A stretch of 64,000 bases of DNA from Nisaea denitrificans DSM 18348 (GTDB taxonomy: Bacteria; Pseudomonadota; Alphaproteobacteria; Thalassobaculales; Thalassobaculaceae), in the NCBI RefSeq assembly GCF_000426505.1, contig NZ_AUFM01000015.1, forward strand, positions 310,001-374,000, in the 5' to 3' direction. The position numbers and the translations under genes are program-made. The notes under the pieces were generated by a model. That model saw only the letters and a program-made list of their open reading frames with translations. It had not been told where the DNA came from and did no database searches. Shown here in pieces: positions 38,805 to 47,178 of this stretch (positions are counted from its first letter, which is position 1; each line of letters opens with the position of its first letter).

Positions 38805-39638
38805 TCAGGGAGTAATTTTCAGGCCTTCGTAGGCCGCTATGGTGCCGGGGCGGCGTTCGTCGGCCTGGTGAAGGATCTCGTCCATCTTCTCGTCCGTGTG
38901 GCTCGGGTCGTGGTGGAAGAGAACGAGCTTCTTGACCCCTGCCGCATCGGCAAGCCGGATGCCCTCCTGCCATGTCGAATGGCCCCAGCCGACAAATTTC
39001 GGGAATTCCTCATCCGTGTAACAGGCATCGTAGATCATCACATCCGCATCCTGCACCAGCTCCAGAATATTCTGGTCAGGCTCGCCCGGCCGATGCTCCG
39101 TGTCGGTAATGTAGCAAATCGACTTGCCGCCATAATCGAAGCGATACCCGACAGCACCCTGCGGGTGATTGAGCGACGTGGTCCGTACGGAGATATCCGG
39201 CCCGAAGGCCAACGTGTCACCCGAGACAAAATCGTTGAATTCGAGCTCCGCCTGAAAAATCTCCAGCGGCACCGGAAAAAGCGGGGAGGACATCAGCCGC
39301 GCAACCACATCGCGCATACTCGCCCTGCCGCCCAGATGTCCGGACCAGACACGAAAGACGTTGCCCTTCTTGAAGGCTGACGTGAAGAAAGGCAGACCGC
39401 CCAGATGATCAAGATGAGAATGGGTGAAGAGGATATCCGCGTCCACCGGGCCGGACTTGTCCAGCATCAGGCCGAGATTGCGGAGGCCCGTGCCGGCATC
39501 GAGAATAAAGACCCGATTGCCACAACGAATTTCAAGACAGGCGGTGTTTCCGCCATAGCGCACGAATTCAGGCCCCGGGCATGCAATGCTTCCGCGGGCG
39601 CCCCAGATCCGGACAAAGAATTCGGCTCCCGGCGACAC
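38805..39638 (-). CDS. MBL-fold metallo-hydrolase
   Basis: 277 residues from the GTG at 39638, which has GGGAG upstream; a GTG at 39662 gives 285. The zinc motif is FTHSHLDHLGGLPFF (about 69-83). Supporting elements are RIWGARGSIACPG at the start, ILDAGTGLR, SICYITDTEH and GWGHSTWQEG. The opening and the DAGTG pair match a group near cyclic-nucleotide phosphodiesterases and RNase Z-like hydrolases. The physiological substrate is unknown. The stop lies one base from the downstream methyltransferase start, so the two share a transcript. Confidence 0.88.
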   Translation of the reverse strand: MSPGAEFFVRIWGARGSIACPGPEFVRYGGNTACLEIRCGNRVFILDAGTGLRNLGLMLDKSGPVDADILFTHSHLDHLGGLPFFTSAFKKGNVFRVWSGHLGGRASMRDVVARLMSSPLFPVPLEIFQAELEFNDFVSGDTLAFGPDISVRTTSLNHPQGAVGYRFDYGGKSICYITDTEHRPGEPDQNILELVQDADVMIYDACYTDEEFPKFVGWGHSTWQEGIRLADAAGVKKLVLFHHDPSHTDEKMDEILHQADERRPGTIAAYEGLKITP

Positions 39639-39753
39639 AACAACTCCCAACCCACAATCCACAGCCGGCTATTTTGGAGCGCCAAGTCTGCATGAGCAGG
39701 GCCAACGTGAAAAGATTAATTCAGGACAAGACTCTATTTGGCACCGAGCGCAA

Positions 39754-40443
39754 TCAGGGAACCAGTCTGTAACCGCCCGGATCCGTCACCAGAATTTGCG
39801 CATTGGACGGATCGATCTCGATCTTTTGCCGCAGCCGGTAGACGTGGGTTTCCAGCGTATGCGTGGTCACGCCCGCATTGTATCCCCAGACCTCGTTCAG
39901 CAGGGTCTCACGCTTCACCATGCGTCCGCCGGTCCGATAGAGATACTTGAGGATCGCGGTTTCCTTTTCCGTCAGCCGGACCTTCTTGTTCCGGGCTTCG
40001 TCGAGCAGCAGCTTGGCGCTGGGACGAAAACTGTAGGGGCCGATCGTGAAAAGCGCGTCGTCGCTCTGCTCATGCTGCCGCAGATGCGCCCGCATGCGGG
40101 CCAGTAGCACGGCGATCTTGAAGGGCTTGGTGACATAGTCGTTGGCCCCGGCGTCGAGGCCGAGAATGGTATCCGCGTCGCCGTCCTGGGCGGTCAGCAT
40201 GACGACCGGCGATTTCACGCCGTTGCGGCGGATCAGCCGGCAGACATCGCGGCCGTCCATGTCCGGAAGACCGACATCAAGCAGGATCAGGTCGAAATGT
40301 GCCGACTTGACTGCCTCCAGCGCCGCGGCTCCGTTCTCCACTGCGCTGACCACGAATTCCTCATGCAGCTCCAGCTGTTCGCTGAGCGTCACCCGAAGAG
40401 CTTCGTCATCCTCGACCAACAGGACTTTCTTACCGTTCACCAT
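39754..40443 (-). CDS. OmpR-family response regulator
   Basis: 229 residues from the ATG at 40443. Receiver domain residues are canonical: acidic pair ED-D (11-13), phospho-acceptor D56 (LLDVGLPDMDG), a conserved T in MLTAQDG and K in YVTKPF. The winged-helix DNA-binding domain covers about 130-228 with ETHVYRLRQKIE and GGYRLVP at the end. No kinase gene is adjacent, so it is an orphan in this window; alphaproteobacterial CenR-like regulators look similar, but I cannot assign it. Transcribed toward the MBL gene with a gap of about 115 bases. Confidence 0.94.
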   Translation of the reverse strand: MVNGKKVLLVEDDEALRVTLSEQLELHEEFVVSAVENGAAALEAVKSAHFDLILLDVGLPDMDGRDVCRLIRRNGVKSPVVMLTAQDGDADTILGLDAGANDYVTKPFKIAVLLARMRAHLRQHEQSDDALFTIGPYSFRPSAKLLLDEARNKKVRLTEKETAILKYLYRTGGRMVKRETLLNEVWGYNAGVTTHTLETHVYRLRQKIEIDPSNAQILVTDPGGYRLVP

Positions 40444-40511
40444 CACCAGCCACGACCCGTTGCTACGTACCCGTCCACACTTAAGGAGAAAGGGAGGCGA
40501 ATACCAGAGGC

Positions 40512-40817
40512 TTAAACCGGCCCAGTTTCGACCTCTTTCCAGAAACTGACAAAGCCGGCGACGCGTTTTGCCTTCCGGCCAGGCTGCGGGTAGGACCAGG
40601 CCGCGTCTGCGGAAATGCGCGTTCCGTCGACCACATCATAGTAGACAGCCTCCCCGCGCCAGGGGCACCGGGTCCGGGTCGCCGTCTCCCGCAGCAGCTC
40701 GAAACGCACGGAATTCGGCGGAAAATAGACACTCCCCTCGATCGTCACGGTTTCTTGTTCCGGCGCCCGGGCTATTTCCGTCTCGCCGAGACGCGCCACC
40801 AAGACCTGATCGAACAT
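40512..40817 (-). CDS. DUF427 protein
   Basis: 101 residues covering the whole DUF427 domain. Visible family traits are SVYFPPNSVR near residue 30, TRCPWRGEAVYYDV in the centre, and AAWSYPQPGRKAKRVAGFVSF toward the end. Members are small beta-rich proteins without a proven reaction. It lies 13 bases downstream of the alpha/beta hydrolase on the same strand, so the two are probably co-transcribed. Confidence 0.9.
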   Translation of the reverse strand: MFDQVLVARLGETEIARAPEQETVTIEGSVYFPPNSVRFELLRETATRTRCPWRGEAVYYDVVDGTRISADAAWSYPQPGRKAKRVAGFVSFWKEVETGPV

Positions 40818-40830
40818 CGCGTGCTGCCCC

Positions 40831-41712
40831 TCAGAAAGACGGCGCCAGGATCAGCCGGAGCATCGCCAGGCACATTGGATGATGCGGATCGCCGAAGGCT
40901 TCAAGTGCGGTAAAATGATCGCGATCTGGCAAATCGACACACTCGACGGGTTGCCGTTTCTCCCTCAACGCACCCGCAAGCTCATCCCGCTGACGCAGAT
41001 ATTCCGGCCCTTCGAGACCGCCGACCGTAAGAAGGTGTGGCGGCAAACGCAGCCCGGCAGCATCCGCATCGCGCACAAGCCGGATCGGAGACAATAGGCT
41101 CACATCGCTTTCCGTGAGGGACAGTGCGTCATTCAGATAGCAGAGCCTGATCGGCTCCAGATCATGCAGACCGCTGACAGAGCAAATGCCCTTCAATGTG
41201 CCTGCCGGTACCCCGGCCGGCCCCCCCATCAGCGCCGAGAGATGTCCCCCCGCCGAATGCCCCGCAAGATAGAGATCCCCCGGATTACCGCCGAAGCGGT
41301 GGGCGTTTTCCTTGACCCAGGCAATCGCCGCACGGATGTCATCGGCAATATCCGCTACCGTGACCTCCGGGCAAAGCCGATAGCCGACAGAGACGAAATT
41401 GATGTCCGCGGCGATGAAGGTCGGCGCCAGAAAATGCGCGATCGACTTGTCGCGCATGTGCCAATAGCCGCCGTGAATGAAAATCAGCACCGGCGCATCC
41501 CGTTTCCCGGCAGGAAAAACATCGACGCGCTGGCGTGGATGATCGCCGTAAGGCTGGTCGAGATCAGCCGAGAACTGTTTGCGTACATCGGCGCCAGCCG
41601 CTTCCCAACGTGCTGAAATCTCAGCACTGTTGGCGACTTTCGCACGATTGTCGTATTCGCGGTCGAGCCCGGCGCGGTCATAGGAATTGAAAAGTGTCAT
41701 ATCCCGGTCCAT
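40831..41712 (-). CDS. Alpha/beta hydrolase, kynurenine formamidase/BD-FAE type
   Basis: 293 residues (289 if the ATG at 41700 is used). Oxyanion-hole motif HGGYWHM (about 77-83) and nucleophile elbow AGHSAGGHL (about 149) mark an esterase of the HSL/BD-FAE group. DRDHFTALE supplies the catalytic histidine near 268. The opening FNSYDRAGLDREYDNRAKV is typical of proteins annotated as arylformamidase-like. Those split N-formylkynurenine or carbamate esters, and the substrate here is not provable from sequence. It is divergent from ribA across about 90 bases. Confidence 0.88.
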   Translation of the reverse strand: MDRDMTLFNSYDRAGLDREYDNRAKVANSAEISARWEAAGADVRKQFSADLDQPYGDHPRQRVDVFPAGKRDAPVLIFIHGGYWHMRDKSIAHFLAPTFIAADINFVSVGYRLCPEVTVADIADDIRAAIAWVKENAHRFGGNPGDLYLAGHSAGGHLSALMGGPAGVPAGTLKGICSVSGLHDLEPIRLCYLNDALSLTESDVSLLSPIRLVRDADAAGLRLPPHLLTVGGLEGPEYLRQRDELAGALREKRQPVECVDLPDRDHFTALEAFGDPHHPMCLAMLRLILAPSF

Positions 41713-41799
41713 CTGTGCACATCTCTGCTAACAGTGCGGGAGGCAGAAAGCCGGTTCAAGGTGCTTGACCTCCAGCCCGGTCGGAACATGATGCGGTCC

Positions 41800-42957
41800 A
41801 TGACAGATACACTCCCAATTCAGGGTACCGGCACGCCCGCAGGCTCACCGACCCAGACCCATGTTGACAGGGCAATCTCCGAGCTGCGCCGCGGTGGGCT
41901 GATCCTGCTGCACGGTTCGGCCGAGGAGAGCGTGCTGCTGGTGCTCGCCGCCGAAATGGCGAATGAAAGCGGTCTCGGTGCAATGATCCGGCTGGCGGGA
42001 AGCCTGCCTTCGGTCATCGTACCGAAGAACCGGGCCCGCGATATTACCGGAAACCCGGAGCTGCCGCCCTATTCCAGCATGGCCCTCCCCAAAGGGGCGG
42101 ATGCCGCCCTGATCCGGCAGATCGCCGACCCGCTTTTCGAGCCGGAGAAATTTGGCACGCTTCGGCGCGGCCTTACCGTGGTCCCGGTGCGCGCGGGCCG
42201 GCTTGGACCGGCGGCTGTCCAGTTATCCAAATGGGCCCGGCTGTTGCCGTCTGTCGTCGTCGCCCGGCTGACCGATGTGAAAGTCGCCGACGCTGAATCC
42301 TGGGCACATGGACAAGGCCTCCTGTCAGTCAGCGTGTCGGACACCGAAGATTACGTCGAGGAGAGCGCGCGGCGCCTCACCCGGGTTGCCTCCGCCCGCG
42401 TGCCCCTGGCGGATGCCGAAGCGTCCCGCATTGTCGCCTTCCGCCCGGCAGATGGCGGGGAGGAGCATCTGGCAATCGTTGTCGGCGAGCCGGATGTCAG
42501 CCAGCCGGTTCTGGTGCGACTGCATTCCGAATGCCTGACAGGCGACCTGCTCGGCAGCCTGCGCTGCGACTGTGGCGACCAGCTGCGCGGCGCCCTTCGG
42601 GAGATTGGCAAGCAAGGGTCTGGCATCTTGCTCTATCTGGCGCAGGAAGGCCGGGATATCGGCCTGATCAACAAGCTCCGTGCCTATCAGCTACAGGATC
42701 TCGGCAGCGATACAGTCGATGCAAATGAGCAGCTTGGTTTCGAAGCGGACGAACGGGTCTATCTGACCGCCGCCGAAATGCTGCATCAGCTTGGCGTCGA
42801 ATCCGTCAGGCTGATGACGAACAATCCGGAAAAGATTGCCCAGCTCCGGAGCTCCGGGGTCAATGTGGTCGAACGGGTGGCTCATATTTTCCCGTCCAAC
42901 ACCCATAACGAAGAGTACCTGCGCACCAAAGCGAACCGCACAGGGCATCTTTTCTAG
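41800..42957 (+). CDS. ribA: GTP cyclohydrolase II with degenerate RibB-like N-terminal domain
   Basis: 385 residues from the ATG at 41800; starts at 41734, 41788 and 41791 are also open and cannot be excluded. The C-terminal half (about 185-385) is a complete GTP cyclohydrolase II. It has the zinc cysteines in LHSECLTGD..LRCDCGDQL, the QEGRDIGLINKLRAY loop and MTNNPEK. The N-terminal half has the DHBP synthase fold but lacks the acidic catalytic motif of RibB (see findings). The enzyme opens GTP to the first riboflavin intermediate. No other rib gene is nearby. The unknown sigma-54-type gene follows. Confidence 0.93.
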   Translation: MTDTLPIQGTGTPAGSPTQTHVDRAISELRRGGLILLHGSAEESVLLVLAAEMANESGLGAMIRLAGSLPSVIVPKNRARDITGNPELPPYSSMALPKGADAALIRQIADPLFEPEKFGTLRRGLTVVPVRAGRLGPAAVQLSKWARLLPSVVVARLTDVKVADAESWAHGQGLLSVSVSDTEDYVEESARRLTRVASARVPLADAEASRIVAFRPADGGEEHLAIVVGEPDVSQPVLVRLHSECLTGDLLGSLRCDCGDQLRGALREIGKQGSGILLYLAQEGRDIGLINKLRAYQLQDLGSDTVDANEQLGFEADERVYLTAAEMLHQLGVESVRLMTNNPEKIAQLRSSGVNVVERVAHIFPSNTHNEEYLRTKANRTGHLF

Positions 42958-42989
42958 GAAAACCGGGCTTTTTCAGCACCGTCTGTTAA

Positions 42990-43006
42990 TGGTACGCGGC
43001 TTGCAT
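42990..43006 (+). promoter_or_regulatory. Sigma-54 promoter of the 43033 gene
   Basis: TGGTACGCGGCTTGCAT: GG at -24 and GC at -12 separated by exactly 10 bases, differing from the consensus TGGCACG-N4-TTGCW at one position. It ends 26 bases before the ATG at 43033. Transcription from it would need an enhancer-binding protein such as NtrC or FlbD/FlrC. Confidence 0.8.
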
Positions 43007-43032
43007 CAAAGCGAGGCAAAGGAGCCTTCGCG

Positions 43033-43956
43033 ATGGATGTCAGTCAAACGGCAGCAGCACAACCGGCCTGGTGGTCACAGTCCTCCCAAAACGGGGAACG
43101 GGACGTGAAAGAGGATATGTACGAGCCAGCGCAGGCCGCTTCCGCAGCCGGTGATGATGGCTGGGGTCCTGATGGTTTCGGTTTCGACGATTTCGTCGAC
43201 ATCATCAATCCGCTGCAGCATCTTCCGTTTGTTTCCACCCTTTATCGGGAATTCACCGGCGACACGATTGCGCCTGCGGCTCGTACTGCGGGAGGCGCAT
43301 TGTATGGCGGCCCTGCGGGGCTCGTGGCTGGCGTGGCAAACGTGATGTTCGAAGCCGAGAACGGATCCGATATCGGCGCGACGATGGTCGCAGAGCTGAC
43401 GGGTGGAGGATCAACACCAGTCAATGCCGCCCCGGCCGAAGCGGCCTTACTGGCTGAAGCGCCTCAAACAGTATCACCGTCCCCGGTACCCGCTCCGAAC
43501 GATGGCGCAATTACACCTGCCGCCAATCACCGCAGCTTTGCCGTTCCAGGTATTGAGACCGCCAACGCGGATGCGGCCATGACGCCCGAGGCCATGGCCG
43601 CCTATGCCCGGGCAAGCGCCCTTACAGCGCCTACACCAGGCAAAGGCTCCGTAGACTGGACCAACGGCGTGATCACACAACCCGCCGCAGAGTCCGGCAC
43701 CGGCATGCAAGCAGTTTCCGGAGGAGGCCTTGATGCCCTCATCCGGGACAGTCAGGCAAAGACAGCGACGCGGCGGCGTGGCCCGGCCTTGCCGTCCCTG
43801 GTACAGCCCGGTCTGAAAACCCGTGGCGCCCAGGCACCGGCAAGCGAGCCGGCTCTGCCTGTCGATCCGTCTCAGCGCGCCGGATTGGCAGATTGGATGA
43901 TGAAGGCGCTCGATAAATATGGAACCATGAAGGTCAGCGGCAGCGGTGTCGGATAA
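43033..43956 (+). CDS. Conserved unknown protein, sigma-54 controlled
   Basis: 307 residues with AAAGGAG upstream of the ATG. The N-terminal 55 residues are polar. A conserved-looking core at about 48-75 reads FGFDDFVDIINPLQHLP, then VSTLYREFTGDTI. Next is a Gly/Ala-rich, moderately hydrophobic stretch (GGALYGGPAGLVAGVANVMF) and a low-complexity Ala/Pro/Thr linker. The C-terminus ends in an amphipathic GLADWMMKALDKYGTM. There is no signal peptide and no enzyme motif. I recall similar core segments in proteins of other Rhodospirillales, but know no function. The strong sigma-54 promoter is the main clue and hints at a motility or nitrogen regulon. Confidence 0.8.
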   Translation: MDVSQTAAAQPAWWSQSSQNGERDVKEDMYEPAQAASAAGDDGWGPDGFGFDDFVDIINPLQHLPFVSTLYREFTGDTIAPAARTAGGALYGGPAGLVAGVANVMFEAENGSDIGATMVAELTGGGSTPVNAAPAEAALLAEAPQTVSPSPVPAPNDGAITPAANHRSFAVPGIETANADAAMTPEAMAAYARASALTAPTPGKGSVDWTNGVITQPAAESGTGMQAVSGGGLDALIRDSQAKTATRRRGPALPSLVQPGLKTRGAQAPASEPALPVDPSQRAGLADWMMKALDKYGTMKVSGSGVG

Positions 43957-43963
43957 ACTCCGC

Positions 43964-43986
43964 CAGACGCTGCTTTCCGGCGTCTG
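43964..43986 (+). terminator. Hairpin after the 43033 gene
   Basis: CAGACGC-N9-GCGTCTG, perfect 7-base arms, eight bases past the stop. There is no U-run, so it may be a weak or Rho-aided terminator, or a leader structure of the following gene. Confidence 0.4.
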
Positions 43987-44002
43987 ATCAGGAGTGCCCC
44001 CC

Positions 44003-44542
44003 TTGGACCTCATCCTCCGCGCTCAGCAAGATGGTTCCCACAGCATCGTACTGGATGGGCAGGCGCTGTCCTGTGCTATCGGCAAAGGCGGCATCCGTGA
44101 ATACAAACGCGAGGGTGATGGGGCAACGCCGGTTGGGCGGTTTCCTTTCCGGCGGATCTTCTACCGGGCAGATCGCCTGAAACATATTCCCGGATGCCCG
44201 GATGCGATCCCGATCGAAGAGGATCATGGCTGGAGCGACGATCCGGCTGACCCGGAACAGTACAACCGGCTGGTCAAACTGCCTTATCCGCACTCTCATG
44301 AAAGCCTGAAGCGCGAGGATGCGGTCTACGATGTGGTTGTGGAGCTTGGCTACAACGATGCCCCGCCGATACCGGGTCGCGGCAGTGCGATATTCATGCA
44401 TGTGGCCCGGCCGGATTATTCCGGAACGGAAGGCTGTATCGCATTGGCCCTTCCGGATCTGCTGCGGGTCCTGGAGCAGACCGCGGGCAACGGCACCGTT
44501 ATTGTGCCGCCAGAGCTTGCGGACACAACAGGGCCGTCTTAA
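44003..44542 (+). CDS. L,D-transpeptidase (YkuD) family protein
   Basis: 179 residues from the TTG at 44003, eight bases after AGGAG; the frame-opening GTG at 43994 overlaps that ribosome site. The domain shows GDGATPVGRFPFRRIFYR early, and the YkuD catalytic signature near the end: FMHVARPDYSGTEGCIALAL with nucleophile cysteine and HV histidine. No signal peptide is visible, which is common in this short subfamily (ErfK-like, DUF-type). These enzymes make 3-3 cross-links or attach proteins to peptidoglycan; a cytoplasmic or exported role is open. It converges on the YggS gene with a four-base overlap. Confidence 0.88.
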   Translation: MDLILRAQQDGSHSIVLDGQALSCAIGKGGIREYKREGDGATPVGRFPFRRIFYRADRLKHIPGCPDAIPIEEDHGWSDDPADPEQYNRLVKLPYPHSHESLKREDAVYDVVVELGYNDAPPIPGRGSAIFMHVARPDYSGTEGCIALALPDLLRVLEQTAGNGTVIVPPELADTTGPS

Positions 44543-45246
44543 CCGGCGGGTTTCAGCCTGTCACCGAAGATGGCCGTGCCGACGCGGACATGGGTCGCAC
44601 CGAATTCGATCGCGACCTCATAGTCTCCACTCATGCCCATGCTGAGCTTTTCCAACCCATGGCGCCGGGCAATTTCGCGCAAGAGGGCGAAGTGAAGCGC
44701 CGGCTCGTCATCCGCTGGGGGAATGCACATCAGGCCGACCACGTTCAGGCCATGCTCATTCCGGCACGCCTCGATAAACGCATCAGCATCACCCGGCAGG
44801 ACGCCTGCTTTCTGGTCTTCCTCGCCGGTATTAACCTGCACGAAACACTCCAGCGCCCGGCCCTGCTTTTTCATTTCCGCAGCCAGAACCCGGGCCAATT
44901 TGGGCCGGTCGACCGTCTCGATCACATCAAAGAGCGCAATGGCGTCCGCCGCCTTGTTGGTCTGCAGTGGGCCGATCAGATGCAATGTCACGTCTGGATA
45001 GCGGGCCTTCAGCTCCGGCCATTTTCCCTGCGCTTCCTGCACCCGGTTCTCGCCGAAAATACGCTGCCCTTCCGCGAGAGCCGCCTCGACCTTCTCGACC
45101 GGCTGCACCTTGCCGACAGCGACCAGCGTGACCTCTCCGGGTGCCCGGCCACCCGCCTTTTCAGCGGCCTCGATCTGTGCCTTCACAGCCCGGAGATTGG
45201 CCCCTACATCAACCGTCGCACTCGCCTCAGGCATCTGCTGTTCCAT
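44539..45246 (-). CDS. YggS-family PLP homeostasis protein
   Basis: 235 residues from the ATG at 45246 (MEQQMPEA); the frame is open further up but overlaps the preceding gene. The PLP lysine is in LVAVGKVQP (about residue 38). FGENRVQEAQGK, HLIGPLQTNKA and LSMGMSGDYEVAIEFGATHVRVGTAIFG complete the alanine racemase-like fold of the COG0325 family. The protein buffers free pyridoxal phosphate and affects amino-acid balance; it has no known catalysis. It overlaps the end of the TPR-sulfotransferase gene by 20 bases, so it is co-translated with that gene. Confidence 0.95.
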   Translation of the reverse strand: MEQQMPEASATVDVGANLRAVKAQIEAAEKAGGRAPGEVTLVAVGKVQPVEKVEAALAEGQRIFGENRVQEAQGKWPELKARYPDVTLHLIGPLQTNKAADAIALFDVIETVDRPKLARVLAAEMKKQGRALECFVQVNTGEEDQKAGVLPGDADAFIEACRNEHGLNVVGLMCIPPADDEPALHFALLREIARRHGLEKLSMGMSGDYEVAIEFGATHVRVGTAIFGDRLKPAG

Positions 45247-47158
45247 TGCTCTTATCCCTGTATCCGAACGCTTCGATCTCCGGCGCGAGCTCTTTCGCGG
45301 CCGCATCCATTACGCTACCGTAACGCCTCCATCGCGCCACGGCGTGACTGTAGAGCGGCTGCGTCACCTGGGCATAACTCGGTGTCGCGATATAGCCGCG
45401 CTGGCGGGCATGCTCATGGAAGTCCATCACGCGCTCATCCCAATCAAGGCCGAGAAAATCGAGAACCGGCTCTGCCGCCCCGCGCAGATCGCGGGTCATG
45501 TCTTCGTATTTCACAGTAACGAAGGCTGGTTTCAAGTGCGTCAGATAACGTTGCCAGAGCCCGAACACCTCGCGATAGAAGCGGATCGTATCGGGCAACG
45601 AACAGAAGACTGCCATTGAATGGTTGAGGCCAAAATTCTGCATCAGACAACTGAGACAAACGTCGCAAGGGTGCCGCAGGGCCAGGATAAACCGCGCACG
45701 GGGAAAGATTCTCAGAATCAGTCCTGCATGCACGATGTTGAGCGGCATCTTGTCGACATAGATCGCTCCGTCGGACGGCTCAAGAAACCGGTTCCGCTCC
45801 GCGAAGTAGGCCGCGCGCATTTCCGCCCGCATCGCTTCCGGCAGAGCCTCCAGTGCCCCCGGATACCCTGCCGCCTCTCCCAGTCTCGTCGCCAGGCCCG
45901 TGATCAGTGGGCGCTCTTCCAGCACCTCGACTCCAGGATGAGCATCGAGGACCTGATCGAGCAACGTCGTGCCCGAGCGCGGGAAACCGATAAGGAAAAC
46001 AGGATCTGCTTCACCACCCTCCGGCTGCGGCGCTGAAGCAGCCCAGGCCGGAGGGTGATCAAAAGCCGCGCTGAGAGCCGCGACTTCGGCAAAAGCGCGC
46101 TTCGGATCGGCGAGCCCGCCACGAAACTGGTCGAGCTGGGTCCGGTTCGCCGTCTCAAACCAGGAAAAGGCACCGGCATGATCGCCAAGGGAGTCGAGTG
46201 CCTGCGCCAACTCGAATCCAAGCCGGTGCGTGTCAGGACCCGCAATGGTTCCGTCCAAGGCTTTCCGGAGCCCGGCGGCAGCTTCGTCGAACCGTTTCAG
46301 GCGGCGGAGAGCCCGGCCCTCTAACGCCGCCAGATATTGGTCAGACGGCAACAGGTAGAGACCCTGGCGAGCCACTGAAAGTGCCCTCTCCAGATCCGAT
46401 ACCCGATCATGCAGTTCTGCCAGCATCGTATAGGAGGCGCCCTGGACCGGATCGAGCAGAAGGGCCCGCATGGCCAGACGCACCGCCTGCTCCGCATTAC
46501 CGGTATCGCGGGCAAAAATCGCCTGGGCACGCAAGGCCCGCGGATCGGTGCTTCCCTGCTTGGCGATCCCGTCGAACAGCAACTGCGCGTCATCAAACCG
46601 GCCGGTCGCAAGATAGAGGCTGGCGAGATTGCTCCGGATCTCTATTCCGCCATCCTGCTTTGCTGCGCGTTCCAGCATGGTGACGGCTCGCTGAAGGTCA
46701 CCCATGCCCCGATAGATCAGGGCAAGGTTATTCAGCACCGTTGGGTCCTCTCCCTGACGCAACGCCACTTCTAATGCAGTCACTGCCTCTTCTTCGCGGC
46801 CCGCTTCCAGCAATGCCGTGCCGTAGAGTTTCTGCACTGCCGGGCTTGTGCCCAAACGGCTGGCAAGCGGATCGAGAATACCAAGAGCGTCGCGAGGCTT
46901 CCCGCGATGCAAATGAACCTGGGCCAGATTTACAGCCACCTGTAGCTCGCCAGGCGCCAGGGAGCGGGCTTTCTCCAGCGCTTTCACTGCCCGGTCGAAA
47001 TCACCGCCCGAAGCTTCAAGCATGCCGGCCATATAGAAAGGCCGCCAATCCTTGCCTGCTTTCCGGAGGATGCGGGCATAACGCTCCCGCGCCTCGCGCC
47101 AGCGCCCGGCGGCCGCAAGCTTCTGAACCTGCTCGAAATCAATCGATGGAGCGGACAT
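45227..47158 (-). CDS. TPR-repeat sulfotransferase
   Basis: 643 residues in two parts. Residues 1 to about 330 are tandem TPR repeats (e.g. DPTVLNNLALIYRGMGDLQRA). Residues about 380-635 form a sulfotransferase domain. PVFLIGFPRSGTTLLDQVLD is the 5'-phosphosulfate (PAPS) loop, and FILALRHPCDVCLSCL supplies the 3'-phosphate site. EERPLI and VKYEDMTRDLRG are typical of the tyrosylprotein/TPR-sulfotransferase group. The acceptor is unknown. It follows a second sulfotransferase gene by 20 bases and overlaps yggS by 20, forming a four-gene run with a cupin oxygenase. Confidence 0.92.
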   Translation of the reverse strand: MSAPSIDFEQVQKLAAAGRWREARERYARILRKAGKDWRPFYMAGMLEASGGDFDRAVKALEKARSLAPGELQVAVNLAQVHLHRGKPRDALGILDPLASRLGTSPAVQKLYGTALLEAGREEEAVTALEVALRQGEDPTVLNNLALIYRGMGDLQRAVTMLERAAKQDGGIEIRSNLASLYLATGRFDDAQLLFDGIAKQGSTDPRALRAQAIFARDTGNAEQAVRLAMRALLLDPVQGASYTMLAELHDRVSDLERALSVARQGLYLLPSDQYLAALEGRALRRLKRFDEAAAGLRKALDGTIAGPDTHRLGFELAQALDSLGDHAGAFSWFETANRTQLDQFRGGLADPKRAFAEVAALSAAFDHPPAWAASAPQPEGGEADPVFLIGFPRSGTTLLDQVLDAHPGVEVLEERPLITGLATRLGEAAGYPGALEALPEAMRAEMRAAYFAERNRFLEPSDGAIYVDKMPLNIVHAGLILRIFPRARFILALRHPCDVCLSCLMQNFGLNHSMAVFCSLPDTIRFYREVFGLWQRYLTHLKPAFVTVKYEDMTRDLRGAAEPVLDFLGLDWDERVMDFHEHARQRGYIATPSYAQVTQPLYSHAVARWRRYGSVMDAAAKELAPEIEAFGYRDKSNGTADA

Positions 47159-47178
47159 GGGCTTCAGGACCGCAAGAT

